From assembly GCA_002067965.1 (NCBI GenBank), contig MVRN01000074.1, positions 1 through 64,000 of the forward strand: a stretch of DNA of 64,000 nt, in the 5' to 3' direction. The stretch is from Pelotomaculum sp. PtaU1.Bin035 (GTDB taxonomy: Bacteria > Bacillota > Desulfotomaculia > Desulfotomaculales > Pelotomaculaceae). Made by a program: the position numbers and the translations under genes. The notes under the pieces were generated by a model that was not told the DNA's origin, did no database searches, and saw only the letters and a list, made by a program, of their open reading frames with translations. Shown here piece by piece: positions 55,376 to 63,833 of this stretch. The first letter of the stretch is position 1; each line of letters starts with the position of its first letter.

Positions 55376-56755
55376 CTAAAAGACTGAGTACAGCTCTTGC
55401 CAGGAAGTTATGTCAACGACAGAGGTGACCCAGTCCGGTTGGTTGTTAGACAAAGAACCCTCATATTGAACCAGGGTATTACCGGCGGAGTTGATATAGA
55501 TTTTATCGCAGATCACACTGCCATGGACCCTCGCCCCGTTTCCGATATTTACCCCCCTCATGCCGGCTGGCGTCCCTGGTGGCGCGTACAGCAGCGCCCA
55601 GGCTTCGCTTCCTTTAGAAATTGTTATACCCGTATTTCCGAAACATAAAATTGACAGACTGCTAGCCAGATCATCATTATATCTTTTCAAGTCACCGGAA
55701 ATATTTACATCGCCTCCCGCGATTATCGTACCAACACCGCTGTAATTTCCGGATATGGTCACATCACCCGTGACAAACAAGATCCCGTCTACAGTAAAAT
55801 AACCGCTAAAGGTTTTGTTACCCGTATATTTTACGTCATAGTTGTTTTCATACATTGACATTGTCAAGACCGGAAAAACAGGTATCTTTATAACACCGGC
55901 CTTATCGTGGTGCAACTTGGATTCGTCTATAGTTCTACCGCTGTTGTTATAAAGAATCCCGTTATAATATACATCTTTATAAAATATTTCATTTTGCCCG
56001 GCGACATCTTCCACCCATCCAATCAAAGCCCCATTGGATAGATCGACATAAAAAGGACTAGTGCCTGCCTGCCTAACATTTCCGTTTATCCGGGCATCAT
56101 TTTCAAGAATGACACTTCCCGTTGTCTTAACTTCACTTGCAGCAATTGCTATATTTTGCATAACAGTAACGTCACCGCTCGCGGTTATATCACCATATAT
56201 TATGCAATCGTGCCGGAATGCAAGGCCACTGGATGAGGTAATACTCGAAACAATGATGCTATTTTTGCCGAAATCCGATTCCGGCGAATTTATCCAAACA
56301 CCCTTGCAAAAATGCAGCGGCGCGTTAACTCTGGCTCTAACTTTAAGCGTTTTCTTGCTGCTTTCGCATGTCCCTTCCGATATTATCAAGATGTCGGTAT
56401 AAGCAACATCTTCTTTAGACAAAGGAGCAGCGGGATAAATATTCTCTTCTTTTATTATTACCCTGGAAATTCTACCGCCGCTGTAATCAAGGTCAGTTAT
56501 ATATTCAACTTCCTTGTCTGCGTCAAGATGAACGGCGTCCCACAACCAGCCGCTGTCTGATTTGACTTTGGCCAAGGCACGCTCTACCCCGGCGTCAGCA
56601 ATATAATAGGCCTGAATGATCATCCTTTCTTCAAAGGACGCTTTCCGGCTTTCACCGACCAGCGTAAGTATTGTGGATCCCATCAGGAGGACTACTAATA
56701 TTATCATCATAACCAAGACTAGCGCTTGGCCGGATTCATCACTTACACTTCTCAT
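55376..56755 (-). CDS. PilX-like pilus protein with beta-helix-like repeats
   Basis: 459 residues. The N terminus DESGQALVLVMMIILVVLL is a PilX-type membrane helix that lacks the GFTLIE prepilin cleavage motif. Residues about 150-430 show many GDVTVSG-like hexad repeats (GDITASGDVTVMQN, GDVTISGNYSGVG, GDVNISGDL) as in bactofilin-type beta-helices and DUF7305-like proteins. It may cap the pilus or polymerise in the wall; this is inference. ATG 56755 overlaps the pilW-like gene by 4 bp. Confidence 0.7.
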   Translation of the reverse strand: MRSVSDESGQALVLVMMIILVVLLMGSTILTLVGESRKASFEERMIIQAYYIADAGVERALAKVKSDSGWLWDAVHLDADKEVEYITDLDYSGGRISRVIIKEENIYPAAPLSKEDVAYTDILIISEGTCESSKKTLKVRARVNAPLHFCKGVWINSPESDFGKNSIIVSSITSSSGLAFRHDCIIYGDITASGDVTVMQNIAIAASEVKTTGSVILENDARINGNVRQAGTSPFYVDLSNGALIGWVEDVAGQNEIFYKDVYYNGILYNNSGRTIDESKLHHDKAGVIKIPVFPVLTMSMYENNYDVKYTGNKTFSGYFTVDGILFVTGDVTISGNYSGVGTIIAGGDVNISGDLKRYNDDLASSLSILCFGNTGITISKGSEAWALLYAPPGTPAGMRGVNIGNGARVHGSVICDKIYINSAGNTLVQYEGSLSNNQPDWVTSVVDITSWQELYSVF

Positions 56756-57294
56756 GGTAAGGACCTTAGCCTAACTTTCTGAGTTAGAACAACCGGGCCG
56801 GCAGTGCCGCCTTGCTTTTTCGCCGCTATCGTAATTGTCACCAGATTAACGGTTGCCGCCCAATCAGGCAATAGTTTATAGGCTGTCATGTTGGACTCAT
56901 CTATAACCAGCCCGGCTGCAGTTGTATAAATAAATCTAACACTTTCAATATCACTTGCCAGCGGGCTGGAAACACCCTTCACTCTGCGGATCAGTTCGTT
57001 TAAATTACAGTAATACTTAACGTTCATTCCATCGGCGTTTAGAAACTCAAGGTTGGCGGTATCACTCGAAATTGATATGCCTCTGGCATACCGCAGTTCC
57101 CTGCCCATCCGGTCATGAGAAATGCGCAGGCTATAATAAACATCGACACTATTCTCAGCCTGTTTCCAGAAGATAAAACAGTGTCCGAAAATATTCCAGA
57201 CCGCCATAAAGAGTATGCCCATCAACATAGTTGACAACATTAGCTCAATTAAGGTAAAACCACGTTCATTCTGAAAACGTTCCACTGGTTTCAC
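56752..57294 (-). CDS. PilW-like prepilin
   Basis: 180 residues. The prepilin peptidase site is ERGFTLIELMLSTML, with cleavage after Gly and methylation of Phe, followed by a hydrophobic helix (about 13-36). It is a minor pilin that primes assembly at the tip. It overlaps pilV and pilX by 4 bp each, so expression is tightly coupled. Confidence 0.83.
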   Translation of the reverse strand: MKPVERFQNERGFTLIELMLSTMLMGILFMAVWNIFGHCFIFWKQAENSVDVYYSLRISHDRMGRELRYARGISISSDTANLEFLNADGMNVKYYCNLNELIRRVKGVSSPLASDIESVRFIYTTAAGLVIDESNMTAYKLLPDWAATVNLVTITIAAKKQGGTAGPVVLTQKVRLRSLP

Positions 57295-57683
57295 CTATTA
57301 GAGATCTCTGCTGTCATGGCAAGTTCCTTTGGCATATCTTCATCTTCATAATAGACCGTTACGGTAACCGTTTTCGTAATCAAACCACTGTCTACCACCG
57401 TTACTGAATATGCGAAGCCATCAAATTGGGAGTAATCGCTTTCCAAGGAGAAAGACTTTAGCGCAGCATTACTCACGCTATTAAATGCCATACTTTTAAT
57501 TTCTTCTATTTTACTTTGGGCAAGCGCCATGGCAGTATTATAGCGGCAAGTATCAGCATTGTAGCGCTTTCCCAGGACGAAAATATCCAACATGGTCACT
57601 AGTGCCGTGGTGAGAATGACAAACGCCACTAGTATTTCGACCAGTGTCAGGCCACGCTCATCATGGTAAATAACCGGTTTCAA
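57291..57683 (-). CDS. PilV-like prepilin
   Basis: 130 residues with prepilin leader DERGLTLVEILVAFVIL (Leu in place of Phe at +1) and a helix at about 10-32. A minor pilin of the initiation complex. No prepilin peptidase (pilD) lies in the window. Confidence 0.83.
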   Translation of the reverse strand: MKPVIYHDERGLTLVEILVAFVILTTALVTMLDIFVLGKRYNADTCRYNTAMALAQSKIEEIKSMAFNSVSNAALKSFSLESDYSQFDGFAYSVTVVDSGLITKTVTVTVYYEDEDMPKELAMTAEISNR

Positions 57684-57712
57684 ACCATCACCCCGTAATA
57701 ATAAACAGGTTC

Positions 57713-58198
57713 TTATGAAGGCGGAGTATCGCTGACCCGCACCCGGCCGATAGAATCAATAATAACGTATAAGAAAGTTCCGGTTGCGTGATCTCTAAGG
57801 CTGATATGACCTCCGATCCCGCCTGCGGGGTTTCCGTTGGCAGCAAAAATAAGACGGCTATCTTTAAAATTTGAGAAAACAAGATCTATGCCTGCGGGTA
57901 ATTTTTTAATCTTATATGGGCTTAATACTCCAACGTCGGTGTTAATTAGACGGTAACTCTCCGTGCCAGTATTAAACAATATCTCAAATCCGGCGCTCTC
58001 GTGTTTCAGCGCGTTTTGCTGAAGGGAGCGGATATCCGAAGCCAGTTCCCTGGCCGAACTGTCGAGGTTGTAAAGTCCGATAGTTTTATTAAAATCCGGC
58101 AAAGCGACTGCAACAATCACGCTGATAATGATAACAACGATAGTCGCTTCAATCAGGGTAAAACCCAAATTATTGAAATATTTCTTACTTCTATACAT
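57713..58198 (-). CDS. GspH/FimT-like prepilin
   Basis: 161 residues. The prepilin site is NLGFTLIEATIVVIIIS, followed by a hydrophobic helix, and the GspH pattern ARELASDIRSLQQNAL. It probably forms the tip with the PilV- and PilW-like proteins. ATG 58198. Confidence 0.85.
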   Translation of the reverse strand: MYRSKKYFNNLGFTLIEATIVVIIISVIVAVALPDFNKTIGLYNLDSSARELASDIRSLQQNALKHESAGFEILFNTGTESYRLINTDVGVLSPYKIKKLPAGIDLVFSNFKDSRLIFAANGNPAGGIGGHISLRDHATGTFLYVIIDSIGRVRVSDTPPS

Positions 58199-58229
58199 GT
58201 TTTATTCCGTCTAAAAAAATCGCATGAGA

Positions 58230-58697
58230 TTAAGTTCCATCCGAATTTATAGAATTCTTCAGGGGAGCAGCGTCAGCATCATTAGTATTTTCAGTAGGAT
58301 CTATGGAATCAGTTGCCATAATGTTGTCGTTACCAGCAGTAACGCCACCATCCGGCCCATAAGAAACAAGTTTGTAAGCTGCTGGAGACGCGTCATTTGT
58401 AGAATACATGTAAGGTTTAGCCCACGGGTCTTTATACGAGGCGGCCCCAAAGTTTATTCCGTTACTTGTTAGAACATCTTTAACTTGAACTGTCGTTGGG
58501 TAGGCGCCCTTCTCCGCTTTATAGGCATCAATGGCTGCTTTCATAATCTTCAACTCTGAAACAACCCGTTTTACCTTCGCTTTGTCCGTCTGCTTGCTCA
58601 TCGCCGGCACTGCGATAGCAGCCAGTACCCCGATGATCACGACCACCACCATCAGTTCTACCAGGGTAAATCCGCGTTCGTTTTTAGTAAGTTTTAT
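58230..58697 (-). CDS. pilA: Major type IV pilin PilA (non-ATG start)
   Basis: 155 residues. The prepilin motif is ERGFTLVELMVVVVIIG (cleavage after Gly9 or so). The frame runs back to a TAG at 58742-58740 without any ATG, GTG or TTG before the leader. AUA at 58697 lies 7 nt after GGGGGG and gives MKLTKNERGFTLVE, a normal leader if decoded as Met. The first ATG (58652) would remove the cleavage site and most of the leader. The C-terminal region is a small Gly/Asp-rich beta domain (DPWAKPYMY, as in GspG-type pilins). Confidence 0.82.
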   Translation of the reverse strand: MKLTKNERGFTLVELMVVVVIIGVLAAIAVPAMSKQTDKAKVKRVVSELKIMKAAIDAYKAEKGAYPTTVQVKDVLTSNGINFGAASYKDPWAKPYMYSTNDASPAAYKLVSYGPDGGVTAGNDNIMATDSIDPTENTNDADAAPLKNSINSDGT

Positions 58698-58766
58698 GAC
58701 GATACCCCCCTCTTTATATAATTTATATTTCGCATCAGACTACCGGCTAAGATTACTAGGCCGGAA

Positions 58767-59984
58767 CTATTTTACATTATTGATAACACTGAACATCGGT
58801 AGCATAACGGACAGGATAATAAACCCCACAACCACGCCCATCCCGACGATCAAGACAGGTTCCAGCAAAGAAGATAACCGGGCGGCCAATTCTTCGACTT
58901 CCCGTTCATAAAAATCAGCGACCTTCTCCAGTAAGGTATCCACAGAACCTGTTTCCTCACCGATCGATATCATTCTGGTCACCATCGGAGGAAAAAACCC
59001 GCTTTTTTGCAACGGTAAAGAAATACTATGTCCTTTTTTTATACTATTTTCAGCATCTCTGATACTGTTGGTTACCACATAATTCCCCGCAATGTTCTTC
59101 ACCACATCAAGGGACTGCAGGACTGGAACGCCGCTTTTTAATAGAAACCCCAGTGAACGGCAAAAGCGTGAAATGATTATCTTCCGGATCATCGGGCCGA
59201 ACAGCGGCAGTTTCAGGACTGCCTTGTCCTTGAGCATTCTGCCTCGTTCAGTAGTAACCGCACGCTTATAACCGGTAACCGCCCCGGCGAGCAATATTAA
59301 CACCATATACCAAGAGCCCCTTAAAAAGTTACTTAGCCCTATAACCAGTTGAGTAGAAATGGGAACGGGAGCTTTCATGTCGTAAAGCAATGTGATAAAC
59401 CTGGGAAGCACAACGATTAGCAGCATAGCTACCAACAGGACGGCCACTATTATAACAGCTGCCGGGTAAGTCATCGCCGATTTTATTTTTTCTTTTAATT
59501 CATGCTCTTTTTGAAAGTTCACGGCAAGCCGGTCCAACACCTGATCAAGTGCGCCGCTTACTTCCCCGGATTCCACCATATTAACAAAAATCACCGGGAA
59601 CACTTTTGAAAAGGATTTGAGTGATTCCGTCAATGACATACCACCTTCAAGATTTTCAGTGATCTTATTCAATGTCTCCTTGAGAATCCTGTTATCGCAT
59701 TGTTGCGTTAATATATTAAGGCATTGGAGCATAGGCACGCCGGCTTGAGCCATCGTTGCAAACTGACGGCACATAACAGCCATTTCTTTGGAGCTAACCT
59801 TTTTCTGAAAAACTTTATCCAGGCTAATAGAAATCCCTTTGGAAGAAATTTCTTTTATCTCAACAATGAAAAATTTACGCTCCCTGATCAGCGCTATCGC
59901 TTTATGCCGGTTTTCTGCCTCTATTTTTCCTGTAAACAATTTACCGGCCTGATTACGAGCCTTATAAGAATATTGGGATGCCAT
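58767..59984 (-). CDS. pilC: Type IV pilus platform protein PilC
   Basis: 405-residue GspF-family inner-membrane protein with two GspF repeats, each ending in a membrane helix pair (about 165-220 and 365-395). The repeats start AVMCRQFATMAQAGVPMLQ and ISRFCRSLGFLLKSGVPVLQ. It forms the base on which the PilB motor turns. ATG 59984. Confidence 0.92.
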   Translation of the reverse strand: MASQYSYKARNQAGKLFTGKIEAENRHKAIALIRERKFFIVEIKEISSKGISISLDKVFQKKVSSKEMAVMCRQFATMAQAGVPMLQCLNILTQQCDNRILKETLNKITENLEGGMSLTESLKSFSKVFPVIFVNMVESGEVSGALDQVLDRLAVNFQKEHELKEKIKSAMTYPAAVIIVAVLLVAMLLIVVLPRFITLLYDMKAPVPISTQLVIGLSNFLRGSWYMVLILLAGAVTGYKRAVTTERGRMLKDKAVLKLPLFGPMIRKIIISRFCRSLGFLLKSGVPVLQSLDVVKNIAGNYVVTNSIRDAENSIKKGHSISLPLQKSGFFPPMVTRMISIGEETGSVDTLLEKVADFYEREVEELAARLSSLLEPVLIVGMGVVVGFIILSVMLPMFSVINNVK

Positions 59985-60091
59985 TTAATCCACCGCTTAA
60001 AATATTTTTTCAAAAAAGATCATTGTGGATAATACTTGCCGAGAAGCTGTGTCCTATTTCCCTAAAATTTAACTTCTTTATGAAATATGAA

Positions 60092-60111
60092 AATCCTTCA
60101 TATTGAGGATT
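60092..60111 (-). terminator. Weak hairpin between pilB and pilC
   Basis: AATCCT/AGGATT (60092-60097 with 60106-60111) with TTTTCATATTTC following on the minus strand. It could lower pilC-to-pilO expression relative to pilB, or be chance in AT-rich DNA. Confidence 0.35.
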
Positions 60112-60159
60112 ATTTTTCAACATTTTTTTACTATTTCATATTTTGGATAACATTTAATA

Positions 60160-61845
60160 TTATATTTCATCAGTATAAGCCACTCTCATCACTTCATCGA
60201 TAGTTGTCAAGCCTGCTAATGCTTTATGTATGCCGTCCATTTTCAGGCTAATCATTCCTTCTGCCAGAGCTTTTTGCTTGATCTCGTCTGTGGGGGCGTT
60301 TCTAATGATCAGCGGGCGAAGCGACGCTGTCATAGGCAGTACCTCGTGAATAGCCATACGGCCCCGATAACCAATATTTCCGCAGTTATCGCAGCCTGTG
60401 CCTTTGTACAGAGTAACCGGCTTCTCCGGCCCAAATCCGATAAATGTCCGCTCCGGGGCATCTGGCGCCAACATGTAAGCCTGGCGGCATTCCGGGCATA
60501 TCAGCCTGACCAGGCGCTGCGCGACTGCTGCAAGTACTGATGAAGCTACAAGAAAAGGTTCGATCCCCATATCGACCAGGCGGGTAATTGCCCCGGCGGC
60601 GGCGTTGGTATGAAGGGTGGATAGCACCAGGTGGCCGGTGGTGGCAGCTTTGACGGCAATTTCAGCAGTTTCGCTGTCGCGGATCTCACCGACCATAATG
60701 ATATCCGGATCCTGCCGCAATATGGCCCGCAAACTGGCCGCGAAGGTCATCCCGGCCTTGATGTTGACCTGCGTTTGGTTTATGCCCTCCAGTATATATT
60801 CAACTGGGTCTTCCACGGTAATGATATTTTTTTCAACGGTGTTGATCTCATTAAGCGCAGCGTAAAGGGTGGTAGTTTTTCCGCTACCGGTAGGCCCCGT
60901 TATTAAAAGCATACCATGGGAACTTTTCAGAGCGCTGGTAAACCTTCTAAGGTTAAGCGTCCCAAACCCGATCTGCTCAATTTTACAAGATTTCATGCTC
61001 CTGTCCAGGAGCCTGGTCACTACCTTTTCCCCATAGACTGTGGGCAGCGTAGATACCCTGAGGTCGATTTCCCGTGTTCCAAATTTAAGCTGGAACCTGC
61101 CGTCCTGGGGAATTCGTTTTACTGAAATATCCATATTGGATATAATTTTTACTCTCGATATCACTGCAGAACAAATTTTTTTAGGCAACAGCATCATTTC
61201 CCGGAGCATGCCGTCGATCCGGTACCTAACTCTTACCTGGTGTCTCTGGGGTTCAATATGAATGTCACTGGCATTTTGTTCTATTGCCTGAAGGAAGATT
61301 GAATTAACCAGACGCACGATCGGCGCTTCATCAATCACTTCTTCTTCCAGAGGTTCAGCTTCGGTTTCCTGCTGACCTGTCAGTAGCTCATATTCCTCAA
61401 ATATCCTGTCGACTTCCAATATACCAAAATGCTTTTGAATAACTGCGAGGATATCCTTTTCATCAACTTGAACAGGCTCGATCTCGCACCCGGTTAACAG
61501 GCGCAGGTCGTCTATTGCTAAGACGTCCATGGGATCCACCATGGCTACTGTAAGACAGTTCCCCTCATTTTTTAGCGGAATCACCTTGTGTCTGCGGACC
61601 AGTTGTTCTGGTATTGCTTTAAGTAGAACAGGTTCGATATTGTCCAACCTGTTTTGTTGAACACCAAGAATTTCATCCATTGTTTCCTCAGAAACCATAC
61701 CCAGTTTTATCAAAATACTACCCAGAAACTCACCTGTGCGTGACTGAAGTCGAAGCGCTTCCCATAGCTGCTCTCTGGTGATAATGCCTTTTAATACCAG
61801 GTCCTCACCTGATAATTTTTTTGAAGCCTTAAGGGTTACAGCCAT
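60160..61845 (-). CDS. pilB: Type IV pilus assembly ATPase PilB
   Basis: 561-residue GspE/PilB hexameric motor that polymerises pilin. N-terminal T2SSE-N domain (about 10-150). The ATPase core has Walker A GPTGSGKTT (about 321-329), Asp box QDPDIIMVGEIRD and Walker B. A zinc site CPEC...CDNC lies at about 455-485. ATG 61845 has GAGGTG six bases before. First gene of the operon. No retraction ATPase PilT is in the window, so the pili may be non-retractile or use a PilT elsewhere. Confidence 0.93.
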   Translation of the reverse strand: MAVTLKASKKLSGEDLVLKGIITREQLWEALRLQSRTGEFLGSILIKLGMVSEETMDEILGVQQNRLDNIEPVLLKAIPEQLVRRHKVIPLKNEGNCLTVAMVDPMDVLAIDDLRLLTGCEIEPVQVDEKDILAVIQKHFGILEVDRIFEEYELLTGQQETEAEPLEEEVIDEAPIVRLVNSIFLQAIEQNASDIHIEPQRHQVRVRYRIDGMLREMMLLPKKICSAVISRVKIISNMDISVKRIPQDGRFQLKFGTREIDLRVSTLPTVYGEKVVTRLLDRSMKSCKIEQIGFGTLNLRRFTSALKSSHGMLLITGPTGSGKTTTLYAALNEINTVEKNIITVEDPVEYILEGINQTQVNIKAGMTFAASLRAILRQDPDIIMVGEIRDSETAEIAVKAATTGHLVLSTLHTNAAAGAITRLVDMGIEPFLVASSVLAAVAQRLVRLICPECRQAYMLAPDAPERTFIGFGPEKPVTLYKGTGCDNCGNIGYRGRMAIHEVLPMTASLRPLIIRNAPTDEIKQKALAEGMISLKMDGIHKALAGLTTIDEVMRVAYTDEI

Positions 61846-61961
61846 GTAAAACACCTCTAACGTTAATAATTATTGGCATATATTCCAACTTTATTCTTTA
61901 TTCTACTTTCTTCGAAGGAATATAATTTTCCTCTATATTTTAATAACAGTTCGATTAAGAT

Positions 61962-61988
61962 AAAAACCGATCCCTTAGATAGGACCGG
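61962..61988 (-). terminator. Terminator of the MBL-fold gene
   Basis: CCGATCC/GGACCGG (61967-61973 with 61982-61988; one mismatch). On the minus strand TTTTTATCTT follows. It isolates the MBL-fold gene from pilB. Confidence 0.75.
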
Positions 61989-62102
61989 CCATTCTTAATT
62001 TCCCAAAACATACATGGAGTGTAGCCCGGACAACTCCCTTAACGACAATAACCACTTGTTCTGCATAAAACAACTAAAACACGGGATCACTTCAGCAGCG
62101 CA

Positions 62103-62957
62103 TTAATAAACAGGAAGTGAGATAACCATCCCCTCCCGGGCCGCAACACAATTGGGATACTGCTTTTGGGCCTTTCGTTCAATTTCCGCCAAATCATTAT
62201 CAGTGCGATGAGTGGCATGATGAAATAACACTAGCTTCCGCGCTCCGGCTGCCTGCATCAACTTAACCCCTTCTTGCCAGGTGGAATGTCCCCACCCGAT
62301 TTTGGAGGTATAGCTCTCTTGTCCTACATATTCTTCATCAGTAAAATTTGTGTCATAGATTACCAGATCCGCTCCGTTAATAATATCTCTTAAATTATTG
62401 TCGAGACATGAATAATGTTCAGTATCGGTTATATAGCAACAGGCTCGTCCCCCATGTTCAAGACGATAAGAAATGCTTCCACCAGGGTGATTATTATGAG
62501 CAGTTTTAACAACAATACCGTCATCCAGATCAATTTCTTCCCCGCTGTACACCTCATAAAACTCAATGGTTGCTCCCATTTGTTCCAACGAAACCGGAAA
62601 GTGAGGATACAACATCTGACCTCGCATGAGGTTGGCAAAGGTAAGGTTCATCTTACTCTGACCGTAGAGTACAAAATGATTATTCTTAATAAATGCCGGT
62701 GTAAAAAATGGGAACCCCTGGATATGGTCCCAGTGGGTATGGGTGATAAAAATTTCCCCCTTAATCTTTCCCTTTTTTTTCATTAACTGATTACCAAGAT
62801 TACAAATACCTGTGCCTGCATCCATAATGAGCAGCCTTTCACCGATCTGAATCTGCACACATGGTGTATTGCCTCCGAATAGAACTGTATGTGGCCCCGA
62901 TACCGGGCGGGAACCCCTCACACCCCAAAATGCAACCTTGAAATCAACATTTTCCAT
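62103..62957 (-). CDS. MBL-fold metallo-hydrolase (cyclic-nucleotide phosphodiesterase-like)
   Basis: 284 residues of the RNase Z/PDE-type metallo-beta-lactamase family. N terminus VAFWGVRGSRPVSGPHT, zinc motif THTHWDHIQGFPFF, then DTEHYS, a late DTNFTDEEY and GWGHSTWQEG. Members cleave cyclic nucleotides or RNA ends, and the substrate is not determined here. ATG 62957. A TTGTCT/TATAAT promoter lies at 63139-63167. It is a separate unit, ended by a terminator. Confidence 0.83.
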   Translation of the reverse strand: MENVDFKVAFWGVRGSRPVSGPHTVLFGGNTPCVQIQIGERLLIMDAGTGICNLGNQLMKKKGKIKGEIFITHTHWDHIQGFPFFTPAFIKNNHFVLYGQSKMNLTFANLMRGQMLYPHFPVSLEQMGATIEFYEVYSGEEIDLDDGIVVKTAHNNHPGGSISYRLEHGGRACCYITDTEHYSCLDNNLRDIINGADLVIYDTNFTDEEYVGQESYTSKIGWGHSTWQEGVKLMQAAGARKLVLFHHATHRTDNDLAEIERKAQKQYPNCVAAREGMVISLPVY

Positions 62958-63359
62958 TCAAATACATACCCTCCGTTAAAAAATCTTTTCTTTATAACAA
63001 CGCTTCAACAAATCAAGCACGCTGAACATAAATGATGACAGGCTCCAAGATGCCGCATTGATCCTGATTGCTGTCTAAGGTATCCGCTTCCATAGTTAGA
63101 GCCCAATTCCATGTTACCATTTAATACCTTATACGATAATTATACGTAATTGCCTGTCGATAGACAATAGGGACGAGAAAATAACATTCTTCGAGGAATA
63201 GGCATAGGCAACTATCCTGCATTCGTAATACAAACCTTTACAATGGAGACTCTCAACAATAGACAATTGCAAATCCGCCATTTGGATACCACACCATTAT
63301 ATTCACTGTTTTTTATCTCACAAAATTGGACAACACTATCATAAAGGAGGTGGTTTCAT
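62958..63359. other. Divergent region before the small plus-strand genes
   Basis: About 400 bp with the minus-strand promoter at 63139-63167. No other gene is seen. It should also hold the promoter of the plus-strand small genes, but no convincing -35/-10 pair was found on that strand. Confidence 0.4.
63139..63167 (-). promoter_or_regulatory. Sigma-A promoter for the MBL-fold gene
   Basis: TTGTCT (63167-63162), 17-nt spacer, TATAAT (63144-63139) on the minus strand. The spacer holds TGTCGAT in the opposite sense, a weak Spo0A-box lookalike. The leader would be about 175 nt. Confidence 0.7.
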
Positions 63360-63491
63360 TTGTATCATAAAGAAACGTCTTCAGCTGATATGAAAATGTT
63401 TACTATTACTTCCATACTGCTAACAATTCCTTTTGTTTTCTACATGAAAGACATAGCAAACTCACTCCACGCCATTGCAGAAAAAAGGTAG
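63360..63491 (+). CDS. 43-residue single-helix membrane protein
   Basis: Start TTG 63360 with AAAGGAGG (63343-63350) 9 nt before it. Read as MYHKETSSADMKMFTITS, then a hydrophobic helix (about 14-28: FTITSILLTIPFVFY) and a basic tail ending AIAEKR. A near-perfect Shine-Dalgarno sequence argues for expression. Family unknown; a spore-related or small-membrane-protein role is a guess. It precedes a second small gene by 36 bp. Confidence 0.65.
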   Translation: MYHKETSSADMKMFTITSILLTIPFVFYMKDIANSLHAIAEKR

Positions 63492-63527
63492 GCTCACGAA
63501 TTAATAAAAAGAAAGGGGAAAAACAAA

Positions 63528-63671
63528 TTGGCTAAACGTCAAACAGATTCGGCAAAGGACAAAAAGACCACTATAATGGAAAACAAAAGTAACGGCATGA
63601 AACTAACCGGAAAAGGCATCTGCGGTGAAAAAGCAAAAAAAGAATCTCTAAAGAACAAAACCGCTGAATAA
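63528..63671 (+). CDS. 47-residue Lys-rich protein
   Basis: Start TTG 63528 after AAAGGGG (9 nt). Residues begin MAKRQTDSAKDKKTTIMEN and end EKAKKESLKNKTAE. It has no hydrophobic segment, one Cys and high Lys/Asn/Glu content, as in small DNA- or RNA-binding or spore proteins. The family is unknown. It is likely co-transcribed with the gene before it, and a hairpin follows at 63692-63720. Confidence 0.6.
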   Translation: MAKRQTDSAKDKKTTIMENKSNGMKLTGKGICGEKAKKESLKNKTAE

Positions 63672-63691
63672 CAGCATATAATCGAGTAAGG

Positions 63692-63720
63692 TAATGCTGC
63701 AGTAATTTTCTGCAGCATTA
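63692..63720 (+). terminator. Hairpin after the small plus-strand genes
   Basis: TAATGCTGCAG (63692-63702) pairs fully with 63710-63720 around TAATTTT. The following sequence TCCTCCGG lacks a T-run, so it may be a terminator of low efficiency or a stabilising hairpin. Confidence 0.55.
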
Positions 63721-63773
63721 TCCTCCGGGTAGAAAGGCCCCATTGGCTCGGCTGACATGCCGGGCAAACACAC

Positions 63774-63804
63774 AAAAAGCCAGGGGCGCGGGGCCTCCTG
63801 GCTT
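63774..63804 (-). terminator. Terminator of the YjcZ-like gene
   Basis: AAGCCAGG/CCTGGCTT (63777-63784 with 63797-63804). On the minus strand the hairpin runs into TTTTTGTGTG. It lies about 30 bp after the gene's stop codon. Confidence 0.75.
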
Positions 63805-63833
63805 GTGTTCTCTTATTAAGCTTCTCTCACTGT

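Noticed and set aside
58230-58652. ATG 58652 as the pilA start
   Set aside because: It would delete the prepilin cleavage motif, without which the protein cannot be processed or assembled.
63155-63161. Spo0A box in the MBL-fold promoter
   Set aside because: TGTCGAT differs from TGTCGAA and the motif is short enough to occur by chance.
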